Shown here: one piece after another, positions 1-9,063 of the stretch
How positions within the stretch are numbered: the stretch's first letter is position 1
Layout of the letters: each line of letters begins with the position of its first letter
Made by a program: the position numbers and the translations under genes
Notes under the pieces: model-generated
Told to the model about the DNA's origin: nothing
Seen by the model: the letters and a program-made list of their open reading frames with translations, nothing else
Database searches by the model: none
Origin: Bythopirellula goksoeyrii
GTDB lineage: Bacteria > Planctomycetota > Planctomycetia > Pirellulales > Lacipirellulaceae
Length of the DNA: 64,000 nt
Assembly: GCF_008065115.1 (NCBI RefSeq)
Contig: NZ_CP042913.1
Span: forward strand, 4,381,278-4,445,277
Reading direction: 5' to 3'

Positions 1-54
1 TTGTGAACGATCTATTTTTCTTAAATATCCCCATATAAGTACCAGAGAGACACA

Positions 55-261
55 ATGCAAAACAACCGTCCTAACCGTCCTCCGCGACAGGCACGGCCTC
101 ACTCCAAAGTGTCACCGGATGACACCCAGGAAGCCGATCGTTTGGCAAGGATCGAGAAGATATGCAACGGTAATAAGCAGATAGACATCTCGCCGAGATG
201 CTTCACTGAACCCGAGTATCAGCGTGCGACTAAGTTGGCGAAAACTACAGCTGGGAATTGA
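55..261 (+). CDS. Small hypothetical protein
   Basis: A 68-residue ORF with an ATG start and a basic, Pro/Arg-rich N-terminus (NRPNRPPRQARPH), followed by a short predicted helical stretch. I recognise no domain. It is followed closely by another small basic ORF on the same strand, and about 0.7 kb downstream lies a decayed integrase tail, so it may be cargo of an old mobile element. It could also be non-coding; no strong ribosome binding site is visible. Confidence 0.3.
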   Translation: MQNNRPNRPPRQARPHSKVSPDDTQEADRLARIEKICNGNKQIDISPRCFTEPEYQRATKLAKTTAGN

Positions 262-268
262 AACCACC

Positions 269-469
269 ATGAAGAAACGAAGGAGACGTCCCGATCCCAC
301 CCCAGCGCAGATTCGAGAACGGTGCGAGAAGATACAGGCAGGCTGGACGGAGGCTACTCGACGAAGGCGTGCGCCATGGTTGTATGAAAGGGGAAGAGTG
401 ATGTTCCCACGATACACTCACTCAGACGCGAAATTCGCCCTTAGACGCGTCGATCAAGAGAACGGGTGA
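269..469 (+). CDS. Small basic hypothetical protein (TPAQIRERCEKIQAGW type)
   Basis: The ORF is open from 224, but the ATG at 269 gives a natural 67-residue protein beginning MKKRRRRPDPTPAQIRERC. The segment TPAQIRERCEKIQAGWTEA followed by an RRRRA run looks like the very small basic proteins that planctomycete genomes often carry near phage-type recombinase genes; that is a recollection, not a search result. Function unknown. The neighbouring integrase relic at 977-1088 fits an eroded mobile element. Confidence 0.4.
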   Translation: MKKRRRRPDPTPAQIRERCEKIQAGWTEATRRRRAPWLYERGRVMFPRYTHSDAKFALRRVDQENG

Positions 470-1283
470 AAATACCTATCGAAGGCCAATCGCTCGTTAG
501 ACGCGACCCTAAGCGATTGAATTCAGATTGATCAAGTCTGAGGTTGCAAGATACTTCTTGACGAGTATTGCTTTGCCACTCTTTAGTCCGTCTCGCGCGC
601 GTGGGTGTAGTTTACCAAATTGCCTAGAGTCTGGCGAATAAAATCGCTACTCCACCCTTTATGCTCCACCAACACAGACACCTATCTCGATCCGCTTCGT
701 TCACTAGAACCTATCGCCAAATCATCCTCTACGCCTGATAGACTAGCCAACCCTTACAGTTTTCAGCGTTTTTTCCCTATTTTTAGCTTCAACACAGATG
801 GCCCCGCTACTGGTGTCAAAAAACCAGCAAAGCTCTCCTAGAATGAGAATGCGATTAGAAGCAGTCGCTTAGGATTGTTTCGCAACTACTAGGAGGATCT
901 GCAACGATACTAACATAAACGGATACCACGAAGCCTGGATCGCGATTATGTCAGAATCAGACGCTTACTCTATAGAGGGCGGACGTTGGCTGAGGTCCGT
1001 GACACAGCCGGGCATTCAAATGTGAGCATCCACCCGTATCTATCTGCTTGTGGCCGTGGAGGGAGGGCTGGAGTGTTTGTTTAGGTGATATGATACTGAT
1101 ATATGTAATGTGGTTTTTTGATTGCTTCTCATTCGTTCTTAGGAGTAGAGATAGTGCCTAATGCTGTCAGTGTTGCAATGCCGTACAAATAAAAACTGTC
1201 ATGAATCGCTTCTAATTGTTCAGTTGGATTAGAGCGGGACAAACCTCTCGATCACATCTGCACTAACTTACGAGTGGTAGTAC
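470..1283. other. Mostly non-coding stretch with mobile-element relics
   Basis: No convincing intact gene. It contains an imperfect hairpin with 7-bp arms (AATCGCT at 488-494, AGCGATT at 512-518), a weak ORF at 620-841 with no recognisable domain or RBS, and the integrase tail relic at 977-1088. The remainder shows nothing I can interpret. Confidence 0.5.
977..1088 (+). pseudogene. C-terminal relic of a tyrosine recombinase/integrase, frameshifted
   Basis: Translation from 977 gives GRTLAEVRDTAGHSNVSI, matching the end of the catalytic domain of phage-type tyrosine recombinases (the LGHxxVxxTxxY region). After base 1030 the homology moves by one base: from 1032 the reading is TRIYLLVAVEGGLECLFR followed by TGA at 1086-1088, which corresponds to the usual TSxYLHVAVED...NLF ending with the nucleophile Tyr. 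One extra base near 1031 explains both halves. Upstream no start or catalytic Arg/His region is preserved, so this is a dead fragment. Confidence 0.65.
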
Positions 1284-3272
1284 TCAGAATACTTCTCTAT
1301 CCGAGCACGTATCCATGGACGGCGCGGGAATGTTGATGTGGCGCAGCCAGATGTGATAGAGGCCGAATAGGGCGATTGCGGCGATTCCTGAGCAGACTGC
1401 ACAGGCATACCAATTGCGAACGATCAACAACATCGGAACTAGGAAAATCATTATTTGGAACGTCAGAGCAAAAGGAACGGCTGAAATATCCCTCCGATGT
1501 TCGCTGGTTACCTGCTGCTTTACAGGTTCGGGCAATTCGTCCTTGAGGTGTTTCCAAAAGCCGAAAGGCCAGGTCGTTCGATAGAAATGACGCAACACTT
1601 CCGGGTCTGTGGGAGGTGTCAGTAGAGCTCCTACAACGGAACCCAGCAGGCCAATTCCTCCGATGAATAGCAACTGATATTGAGGACCCAAATCAGGAAC
1701 GAGCAATCGTTGACAGAGGGCAGCCACCATGCCGCAAACCATGCCACACGCAAAACCACCGCCGTTAAATCGCCACCAATATAGCCTCAGAATAATAGGC
1801 ATCATCATGCCACCACCGAGTCCCATGATGATCCAATCCCAAACCTCGTGGATACTCTTCACATTGTAGGCAAATGCGAAACCAATGAAGACCATGGCTG
1901 CGATGAAGATCCAAGTGGCAACCAACAATTCACGGATTTCAGCAGACGGCCGAATGTGTTTTTGGTAAATATCACGAACGAACATTCCGGCTGTCATGTT
2001 GACGTTCGAATCAAATGTGGACATCGATGCTGCGAGCAATGCGATCAACATCAGTCCGCGGAAACCGGAAGGAATCTTGAAGAGCAGGACGGCGGGAAGA
2101 ATGCGTTCGGGATTCACAGTGCCGTGATAGCTGACCAATAGTAGTTGCCCCTTCCACCGCTCTCCCAGCCCTGCCTGTAATTTGGCAACCAATTGGGGAT
2201 CACTTGATTCCGGCGAGTTGATTAGGGCGGAGGTGACGTGTTGCCAATTCTCCTCTGTTACGTCCGGCACATGTTGTTTGATCAGGGAAGCAGTATCTTG
2301 GATTACTGATTGGTCAGGGAAAAGGCTATTGACTAGAACCAAGCCCAATACAGCAAATCCCATCATCATCGGCCAACGTACGGACATCAAGCAGGTCCAC
2401 AAGAATGATAGCTTGCTGCAATCGGCGTCACACTTAGCACCGAAGTATTTAGGATCGTCGCCGGTGCCCATTCCAAAGAAAAGATTGCGTAGCAAGTAAA
2501 GACCGGCGAAGGCAATTAGGGCTTGATACTGCTGGTAACCTTCGGGCATGGGAGTATGCCACTCTGGCGTGGCAGTCGTCCATTGCGAGTTGCCGGTGAC
2601 TTGTGTCGCTAGCACCTGTAAGCTGCCGGCATCGGTCACCTCAGACATAGCCAAGTAGGAAACCAGAATTACGGCAGCGATGATTATTAACGACTGAAGG
2701 AGGTCCGTGAATACAACGCCGTAGAACCCTGAGAACATTGTATAGATAGCTGCCACTCCGATCAGGGCGACAGCGCATTGCATGGGAGAGAAGGGCAACA
2801 GCATCGAGAGAAACAGCCCCATCGCCTTAATAAGATAGGCCAACATGCCAATCAACCAGACGATGGAAGCGATCGCCTTGGCAAGTTGGGCAAAGCGGCC
2901 TCCGGGTCCGTCGCCGAAGCGATAAATCATCCATTCGGCGCCAGTTAGGCATCCGGATCGGCGATGCCACTTGCCGGTCCAGAGCATCATGAGCACCAGT
3001 ACCAATACGGCGCCGCCGCGAAACTCAATGAATAGTCCTCGCGGTCCCAGCATGTAGAGGAAGGAGACGATAACCATTGTGCCGGCTACGTCCAAGTAGC
3101 TGGCCATTCCCGAAGCGCCCAACATCCACCATGGTAATGCGCGTCCGCCGACTAGATAGTCTTCTAGGCTAGCCGACGCAAATTTCTTGAGATAGAAAGT
3201 CATCCCGATCAGCAACATCAGATAGAGGCTGATGATCGTGTAGTCGAAAGAGTTAAGATACCCGCTGGTCAC
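1284..3272 (-). CDS. Sodium:solute symporter (SSS family)
   Basis: A 662-residue inner-membrane protein with about 13-15 hydrophobic segments and the SSS-family layout: an N-terminal segment ending in DYLVGGRALPWW, then the TGAEWMIYRFGD loop also found in the second symporter of this window (57030-58844). Members couple Na+ to uptake of sugars, sialic acid, amino acids and similar solutes; the substrate cannot be read here. GTG start at 3272. It is the last gene of a minus-strand run behind the regulator, GH38 mannosidase and EEP hydrolase, 222 bp from its upstream neighbour, so uptake of oligosaccharides or sugars released by the cluster is a reasonable inference. Confidence 0.85.
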   Translation of the reverse strand: MTSGYLNSFDYTIISLYLMLLIGMTFYLKKFASASLEDYLVGGRALPWWMLGASGMASYLDVAGTMVIVSFLYMLGPRGLFIEFRGGAVLVLVLMMLWTGKWHRRSGCLTGAEWMIYRFGDGPGGRFAQLAKAIASIVWLIGMLAYLIKAMGLFLSMLLPFSPMQCAVALIGVAAIYTMFSGFYGVVFTDLLQSLIIIAAVILVSYLAMSEVTDAGSLQVLATQVTGNSQWTTATPEWHTPMPEGYQQYQALIAFAGLYLLRNLFFGMGTGDDPKYFGAKCDADCSKLSFLWTCLMSVRWPMMMGFAVLGLVLVNSLFPDQSVIQDTASLIKQHVPDVTEENWQHVTSALINSPESSDPQLVAKLQAGLGERWKGQLLLVSYHGTVNPERILPAVLLFKIPSGFRGLMLIALLAASMSTFDSNVNMTAGMFVRDIYQKHIRPSAEIRELLVATWIFIAAMVFIGFAFAYNVKSIHEVWDWIIMGLGGGMMMPIILRLYWWRFNGGGFACGMVCGMVAALCQRLLVPDLGPQYQLLFIGGIGLLGSVVGALLTPPTDPEVLRHFYRTTWPFGFWKHLKDELPEPVKQQVTSEHRRDISAVPFALTFQIMIFLVPMLLIVRNWYACAVCSGIAAIALFGLYHIWLRHINIPAPSMDTCSDREVF

Positions 3273-3494
3273 AATGATTTCGTCCTTGGAAAGGTTCTTC
3301 CCAGCCAGAGGCGTACAGCCTAATTAAGGCCAAATGAAATAGAAAAGAAGATATTCGAGTAGAAATATAACAACAACCATCCTCATGGCACATAGGTTTG
3401 ATCACAGTTAGTGTCGAACGGATTCTGGTGTCCCTCTCGAAGAAGATGTTGTTGTGTTCCTATCATGATTGCCTCCTAATAAGTCAGCAACGTG

Positions 3495-4424
3495 TCAATT
3501 TGCCAGTTCCAATACTACGGTCACTGGATAGTGATCAGATGGGTATCTTCCCTGATCATTGAAGTAATCTATCGCAGCCTCAGACACATCCCAATGGGGT
3601 GACGAAAGAATCCAATCGATACGTCGCCCCGAGCGACTGCCAGTCCAGTGCGAGTTTGATGACTCACCTTTTGGGGCGCGGATTGGAAAATTCAACCGGT
3701 AAGTATCAGTCAAGCTAAGTGCATCAGTTGAGTAAAGTAATACCTGATATGGCAGGCTTCCTTCGTCAGAATTGAAATCTCCAGTGATTATGGCTGGAGA
3801 AGCACCTGCAATGAACTCGATGTGAGCACGTAGGATTGCGGCTGATTGAAGTCGAGCCTCTCGACTCTTGTTGTCGAAATGTGTGTTGAATACGAAGAAA
3901 CTTGTTGCAGGTCTTGATCGCTCGCGAAGATGTGTCCAGGAAACCATGCGAGGCCAATCAGGATTCCAAGACTTCGAGCCAGGAACGTCGGGAGTTTCAC
4001 TGAGCCAAAAGTGTCCCGATTGCGTTTTCTTAAATCGCGACTTGAGAAAGTATATTGCGCTTTGTTCTTCTTCTGAGTCCGTCGGGATTCGGCTTGTACC
4101 ATGGTGTTCGTATTCCGAAAGATTCTGCTTAAAGAACTCCGCCTGCATGCCCATTAACTCTTGCGTTCCCAGTACGTCTGGATCAAATTGACGTATGGTC
4201 TTTATGACCAGCTCACGGCGATTTCTCCAATGGTTAGCGCCATCTTGGGCTTTGCCATTTCGGATATTGAAGCTCATGACTCGAACAGTCGATGCGTCAG
4301 GATTTTCTGCCGCGACTGTAGGTGCAGCAAAGCCACAATTGGAGATCGTCCCGATCATAGCCAAGAGTATCTGGCTAAGGATAAAGTGAATTGCCCTTTG
4401 CTCTCGTTCATGACGGACTATCAA
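3495..4424 (-). CDS. Secreted endonuclease/exonuclease/phosphatase-fold hydrolase
   Basis: A 309-residue EEP-superfamily protein. Visible landmarks in order: VMSFNIRNG, GTQELMG (metal-binding Glu about residue 89), NTHFDN, ITGDFNSDEGS (Asp/Asn pair), RRIDWIL and a C-terminal SDHYPV. All catalytic motifs of the fold are present. The N-terminus (basic stretch, hydrophobic run, then AAPTVAAE) looks like a signal peptide, so the protein is probably exported. TTG at 4424 is used; an in-frame ATG at 4358 would shorten the leader. Such secreted members in polysaccharide loci may act on phosphodiesters, lipids or DNA; the real substrate is unknown. It follows the GH38 gene with 60 bp between them. 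Confidence 0.8.
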   Translation of the reverse strand: MIVRHEREQRAIHFILSQILLAMIGTISNCGFAAPTVAAENPDASTVRVMSFNIRNGKAQDGANHWRNRRELVIKTIRQFDPDVLGTQELMGMQAEFFKQNLSEYEHHGTSRIPTDSEEEQSAIYFLKSRFKKTQSGHFWLSETPDVPGSKSWNPDWPRMVSWTHLRERSRPATSFFVFNTHFDNKSREARLQSAAILRAHIEFIAGASPAIITGDFNSDEGSLPYQVLLYSTDALSLTDTYRLNFPIRAPKGESSNSHWTGSRSGRRIDWILSSPHWDVSEAAIDYFNDQGRYPSDHYPVTVVLELAN

Positions 4425-4484
4425 AAGAAACGCTCCTGTGACGAGATCATATTGCGATTTCCAGGAGTTCTTTTTCAGATCTCG

Positions 4485-7400
4485 TTATGTGAGGTGCAAG
4501 CAAACTATTTCTGATGGACGGTAATCAATGGGAACACAATTCCATGGATAGTTCTCATCACTTAGCTCCGTGAACAGATCGACTTGCTCCAGGTCATCTT
4601 CTATGATGTTCGAATTCCATGCAGTCGTGAATGGAAGCTTAGACTTTAGTACGGCCTTGCCATGTTGACCGTAAGGATCATAGAGTCGTACCACAACTCC
4701 GTCGCCTTCTTCAGCAGGCTTAATGGTATCTAAGACGAGATCTCCCTCTACGGTGAACAGCGATTGTCCAGCATCGCTGGATGGTCGGTTGACCCAAAGG
4801 AGTGGTTGATTGAATGTGGTCGCCTCAGAAACAACTTTTCCTCTTCGCCAATCTCCTTGGTGTGGGACAACGGCATAGGAAAACTGATGCTTGCCAATAT
4901 CGCAATATTTATCTGGGTAGGAAGGTGCTCTTAGTAAGCTCAACGCAAGTACGCCGCGATCCACACTAAACCCGTATTTGCAATCCGTGAGTAAGCCGAG
5001 CCCATAACCAGGCTCAGAAAGATCGGCCCAGCGATGCCCTGGCACTTCGAATTGGGCCGCATCTGCCGCCGTATTGCGGTGCGTTGGACGTTCGGCAAAC
5101 CCGAAGGGCATTTCAAACGTTGCGCGGTCTGAGCGGACCGTGGTGGGAAAGAGAACCTTGAGAAGCTGGTGCTCCTCTTGCCATTCGACCTCGCAGTCAA
5201 ATTCCAGCCGTCGCGAATCTGCGTCCAAACGAACGGTCTGTGTCATGGTGCTGTTGCGACCAATTGATCGTTCGAAGACGATTTCAGCTCGCAACGGTCC
5301 TTTGGACTGAATTTCGCATCTTGTTGCTGGCTCACAATCTTGCCCAGTTTCCAATATCGATGGTTCGACGTCCCAGGCATCCCAGAGGCTGGGCCGATCC
5401 TCATGGAGTACCAATTTGTTGCCTGGCGTACTCAGAATTTGCCGGCCAGATTCCAGGTCAACTAACTCGAGCACCTCTCCGCTCTCTGAGAGAACCACAG
5501 TCATCAGACCGTTCTGCAGATGCAGTTTTCCCTCATGGAGTTCAACGGCCACGGGAACGAATGGCTTATTGCCAGGTACCTGTCGACCAAAACCTACCGA
5601 AGGAGATTCTACAAGTGTCAGACCTCGGCCAGCAACATCCACTACCTCGCGGCGTGAGACACTTGTCGTATTTAGAGCCAACAATTCACTCGGTTGCGAA
5701 TCGTCCGAAGCGAGTTGGTCGAGAAGTTCGTCTCGAATCGCCTGACCGTATTCCAGAATCGAGGCGAAATCGGCTCGTGCCTGTTCATGCACTTCCGCAA
5801 TCGAGGAGCCAGGGAGAATGTCGTGAAATTGATTCAGCAACAGCTTTTTCCACAACTGATCGACACCCTCTTTGGGATAAACTGCCTGCGATTCACTGTG
5901 AGCCAATACGCCCAGGAGTTCAATGTCGTGGAGCAAGCGTTCGCTTTTCCGCAGCCCCCGCTTCATCATTGCTTGGCTTGTATAGGTAGCGCGATGCAAC
6001 TCCAAGTAGAGTTCGCCCACAATGGTAGGAATCGATCGAGTATTTTTCTCAAGTTGCTCAAAAAACTGTTCAGGAGTTCGCTGCTTACAACGTGGAACCC
6101 CAAGAAGATCTTCGGTTCGCCGTAATGTCTCTAGCATTTCCGGCGTTGGGCCTCCGCCTCCGTCTCCGTGTCCAAAGAGGTAATAGGCATCATGTCCACG
6201 ATCGGAATTCTTGTAGTTTGCCGCATGATAACGAAGTTCTTCGACTTCGCATGTTCCGCTGTAGGTGTCTGCCGGAGGGAAGTGGGTCAGCACACGACTG
6301 CCATCAGGGCTTTCCCAGTAAAAAGTGTGGTGTGGAGGCGAAGTAAAGCGATTCCAAGAGAGCTTCTGAGTCAGAAACTTGTCGATCCCAGCCAATCGCA
6401 TGATTTGCGGCAATTGTCCTGAGTAGCCGAACACATCTGGATTCCAAAACTCAGTGCAACGATGATCAAATCGGCTTTCAAAATAGCGCTGTCCAAAGAG
6501 GAACTGCCTGCAAAGCGATTCGCCAGATGGAAGAATACAGTCCGGCTCAATATAGGTTCCCCCCACCGGGACCCATTGACCTGAATCGGTCTTCGCCAAA
6601 ATTCTCCCAAATAGATCAGGATTCTGACGCTCGATACATTCGTACTGGTAGGCCTGCGAACAGGCAAAAAGAAACTCGGGATAGTCGTCCATGTTTCGCA
6701 CGGCAGAACTGAATGTTCGCACGGTCTTTCGGTAGGATTCCGCAAGTGGCCAAAGCCAAGCTGTGTCAATGTGTGCGTGTCCGATTGCGCTTAACTCATG
6801 ACACACTCCGCCGTTGCTTACGGCTAGCAGCTTGGAGAGCATCTTGCGTGCGGTCCTCCAAGTCTTGCGGTTGCTTAGGTCCAGAGTGTTGCACACTGCG
6901 TTAAGATCGTAGAGAAGCTGTCCCGCCCACGCAGGCTCAAGGGCTGGACGGACTAACGGTTTTTTCTCTGGGCCGATCGCTCTTGTTAGCTGGAGAGGGA
7001 CTCGATCAGCCACAAGTTCCGTTAAAACCCGGACGTCGTGATAGAGGTCCCATGCGTCTTGATCGAAGCAACGTATCTCACACATTTCAAGCCAGTGTGA
7101 CGACCTTGCAGAGGCCTCTGGCCACGGTAAGCCCGGTACGCCGTCCGCACCGAGCAAATGATTGCAAGCAACTTCAACAAAAACAGTAAACTCTTCGCCG
7201 CCAACTGCTTCTTCAATTATCATGGCCGTATCGCGTCCTGGATTGAAGCCTTGAACCGAAAGACCCTTCATCCAAAGTAGTGCTTCACTGTTGCTACGCC
7301 ATGCCAGATCAACTCGGCGACCTTTCCAATCTATCGGGATCTGAATCCTAAGTCGAAACCAGAAAGTAGCGAAGGTTGGCCCAAGAGATTCACCCAATTT

Positions 7401-7649
7401 GACCGAGCGATAGTTTAGTGCCGTCGCCTCAGAGGGTGGAATTCGTTCGACTGGACCTGCAATTTCGAGTTGCTCTACTCGATTACGTTCAGGATAGATC
7501 GCCTCGCTGAGTCGATTATTAAGAGACTGAACTCGTCCGAGAATATAGTTGCTTTCCCCAAGAAACGGCGGCGAGCTGGCAGGGTAGTTCTGGCAAGCAG
7601 CGATGGGCTGGCGCTCTGCTATCGTTTTTTCTTGCTGCTGCTGGTGCAT
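4485..7649 (-). CDS. Alpha-mannosidase, glycoside hydrolase family 38
   Basis: A 1054-residue GH38 enzyme without a signal peptide, so probably cytoplasmic. Residues about 80-200 form an N-terminal beta domain; the catalytic (beta/alpha) domain starts with GHAHIDTAWLWPLAESY (zinc ligands H291/D295 region) and contains WNPDVFGYSGQLPQI, whose Asp at about 405 matches the family nucleophile. A three-helix-bundle region follows (HDILPGSSIAEVHE), then the long C-terminal beta-sandwich. Class II alpha-mannosidases remove terminal alpha-mannose from oligosaccharides. Length matches bacterial GH38. It lies between the GntR-type regulator (88 bp upstream) and the EEP hydrolase, suggesting intracellular trimming of imported manno-oligosaccharides. 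Confidence 0.93.
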   Translation of the reverse strand: MHQQQQEKTIAERQPIAACQNYPASSPPFLGESNYILGRVQSLNNRLSEAIYPERNRVEQLEIAGPVERIPPSEATALNYRSVKLGESLGPTFATFWFRLRIQIPIDWKGRRVDLAWRSNSEALLWMKGLSVQGFNPGRDTAMIIEEAVGGEEFTVFVEVACNHLLGADGVPGLPWPEASARSSHWLEMCEIRCFDQDAWDLYHDVRVLTELVADRVPLQLTRAIGPEKKPLVRPALEPAWAGQLLYDLNAVCNTLDLSNRKTWRTARKMLSKLLAVSNGGVCHELSAIGHAHIDTAWLWPLAESYRKTVRTFSSAVRNMDDYPEFLFACSQAYQYECIERQNPDLFGRILAKTDSGQWVPVGGTYIEPDCILPSGESLCRQFLFGQRYFESRFDHRCTEFWNPDVFGYSGQLPQIMRLAGIDKFLTQKLSWNRFTSPPHHTFYWESPDGSRVLTHFPPADTYSGTCEVEELRYHAANYKNSDRGHDAYYLFGHGDGGGGPTPEMLETLRRTEDLLGVPRCKQRTPEQFFEQLEKNTRSIPTIVGELYLELHRATYTSQAMMKRGLRKSERLLHDIELLGVLAHSESQAVYPKEGVDQLWKKLLLNQFHDILPGSSIAEVHEQARADFASILEYGQAIRDELLDQLASDDSQPSELLALNTTSVSRREVVDVAGRGLTLVESPSVGFGRQVPGNKPFVPVAVELHEGKLHLQNGLMTVVLSESGEVLELVDLESGRQILSTPGNKLVLHEDRPSLWDAWDVEPSILETGQDCEPATRCEIQSKGPLRAEIVFERSIGRNSTMTQTVRLDADSRRLEFDCEVEWQEEHQLLKVLFPTTVRSDRATFEMPFGFAERPTHRNTAADAAQFEVPGHRWADLSEPGYGLGLLTDCKYGFSVDRGVLALSLLRAPSYPDKYCDIGKHQFSYAVVPHQGDWRRGKVVSEATTFNQPLLWVNRPSSDAGQSLFTVEGDLVLDTIKPAEEGDGVVVRLYDPYGQHGKAVLKSKLPFTTAWNSNIIEDDLEQVDLFTELSDENYPWNCVPIDYRPSEIVCLHLT

Positions 7650-7737
7650 GAGTGAGTTCGTGCCAGGTTCGTATCATGAAGAAAGCAATTTTGGAGCAGG
7701 ACTAAAGACTTAGATGTGAAATCTTCGGGCCACGATT

Positions 7738-8814
7738 CTACTTCATCTGGGTTGGCGGCCCGATTGAACCGCCGTCAAAGATTTTGAGATTCTTAGGTTC
7801 TAGGAGTAAAGGACCTTGCCAGTTATCTATAGTGCCACCTCCCGCAAACCAGTCAGCACAAGCATTCATATATTCTACTGGATCGGGTCGCTCGAAAGAA
7901 GCGAGCGGTGGATTGATAAATTTACCAATACCTTCACAGTCAACGGTACAAACACTCAACCGGTCACCTATCGATAAGCCCGCCTCGCTGGCCGCCCGAA
8001 TGACTCCCATGGCTGCAGGTAGGGTTACGCAAAGCACGGCTGTTGTTTGGTCGTCGATCTTTTGAATCCATTTTCGAGCAACTTTAACTCCTGCTTCAAA
8101 AATATTTTCATCGACACCACAAGGCTCATCGACCAGTCGACCGCCCACTTCCTCACTTCTCAGCCAGTCGCTCCATTCGTCCATTCTTGCCTGAGTTATC
8201 GTGTTATGTCCCTGGATGTTGATGCAATCGATCCGACGGTGCCCCAATCGTTGTAAACGCTGCATCATGGAAATGATTAGTCGTGGCGGAAACAATACGA
8301 TAGATGGCATATCGAAGTGCGTGAGATCTTCTGATAGTGCTACTACGCTGTTTGCATCGGTTAGCAACTCGGCTGTCCATGCGGGGATAGGTTCCGAGCT
8401 GGTCACCAAGAAAACGCCATCGAATGATCTGATTGATTCCGTGAGAGCAGGGTCATCCCAATGGTGGTAATTGATAACTCGTATACGGTCTCCTCGCTGA
8501 CGGGCAACATTCTCCATGGCTGCTAACCACAGTTGGAGATCCGGCGAAAATGACGTCGGCGAAATGCTGGGCGAAACAAAAGCGATTTGCATTCCGCCAA
8601 CTTTGTCACGCGCCTTAGAGCTAATTACCAACCGTCGGTTGGGGGCTCGTTCCAATAGGCCTTTCCCCTCGAGGTCCTCAAGTGCTTTTCGAAGCGTGAC
8701 GCGACTCACTCCAATATCGTCGGCAAGCTCTCTTTCAGCGGGTATGCCAGTCAGGGCGTAGTCCCCCTCCTGTATTCGACGTTCGATCATGCTGGCAATT
8801 CGAAGATGTTTCAT
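7738..8814 (-). CDS. GntR-family transcriptional regulator with LacI-type sensor domain (AraR architecture)
   Basis: A 358-residue cytoplasmic regulator. Residues about 4-68 form the GntR winged helix (AERELADDIGVSRVTLRKAL, then a wing ending GLLERAPNRR). From about 75 the protein resembles periplasmic-binding-protein-like sugar sensors of the LacI/GalR type (MQIAFVSPSIS..., RLGHRRIDCINIQG), the combination known from AraR of Bacillus. Such proteins usually repress sugar genes until a ligand binds. It heads a minus-strand gene run with GH38, EEP and symporter genes and faces the DUF1559/sulfatase operon. A palindrome at 8884-8897 just upstream suggests autoregulation; sister sites across the next 25 kb make it the best candidate for the regulon's repressor (inference). 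Confidence 0.88.
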   Translation of the reverse strand: MKHLRIASMIERRIQEGDYALTGIPAERELADDIGVSRVTLRKALEDLEGKGLLERAPNRRLVISSKARDKVGGMQIAFVSPSISPTSFSPDLQLWLAAMENVARQRGDRIRVINYHHWDDPALTESIRSFDGVFLVTSSEPIPAWTAELLTDANSVVALSEDLTHFDMPSIVLFPPRLIISMMQRLQRLGHRRIDCINIQGHNTITQARMDEWSDWLRSEEVGGRLVDEPCGVDENIFEAGVKVARKWIQKIDDQTTAVLCVTLPAAMGVIRAASEAGLSIGDRLSVCTVDCEGIGKFINPPLASFERPDPVEYMNACADWFAGGGTIDNWQGPLLLEPKNLKIFDGGSIGPPTQMK

Positions 8815-8883
8815 TTCGAAATATTTGTGGTCGCAGCTATTGCGGATATTTTTTGACTCAAAGCTGGCCTAGACCAACAGATA

Positions 8884-8897
8884 GTCCACAATTGGTA
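8884..8897 (-). promoter_or_regulatory. Putative operator upstream of the GntR-type gene
   Basis: GTCCACAATTGGTA on the plus strand fits (T/G)ACCA-N4-TGGTA with a perfect right arm and a degenerate left arm. It sits 70 bp upstream of the regulator start and 95 bp from the matching site of the divergent operon. A possible minus-strand -10 (TATCTG) abuts it, but the -35 is weak. Likely autoregulation. Confidence 0.5.
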
Positions 8898-8981
8898 TAC
8901 TGACATACTAATCTAAAATCTCCTTTTAGGGAAATCAAGTAGAGGCATTTTTACATAACCAAGGAGAATTTAGGCTGTCGA

Positions 8982-9011
8982 TTGACAATAATACCAAAAA
9001 TGGTCTATAGT
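8982..9011 (+). promoter_or_regulatory. Sigma-70-like promoter with embedded palindromic operator
   Basis: -35 TTGACA (8982-8987), 18-base spacer, -10 TATAGT (9006-9011). The spacer contains TACCAAAAATGGTC (8992-9005), a copy of the TACCA-N4-TGGTA palindrome. The first codon of the DUF1559 gene is 53 bases further on. A protein bound here would block RNA polymerase, so repression is the simple reading. Confidence 0.7.
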
Positions 9012-9063
9012 ATCTATCTCTTCTGTTGCTCCCGTCAAGAATTGTGCAAGTATTACGCATCCA

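Noticed and set aside
620-841. 73-residue ORF on the plus strand
   Set aside because: No domain, no ribosome binding site and unusual composition; it lies in a stretch full of relics.
5240-5989. 249-residue plus-strand ORF opposite the alpha-mannosidase
   Set aside because: It is fully antisense to a well-supported GH38 gene and has the composition expected of a shadow frame.
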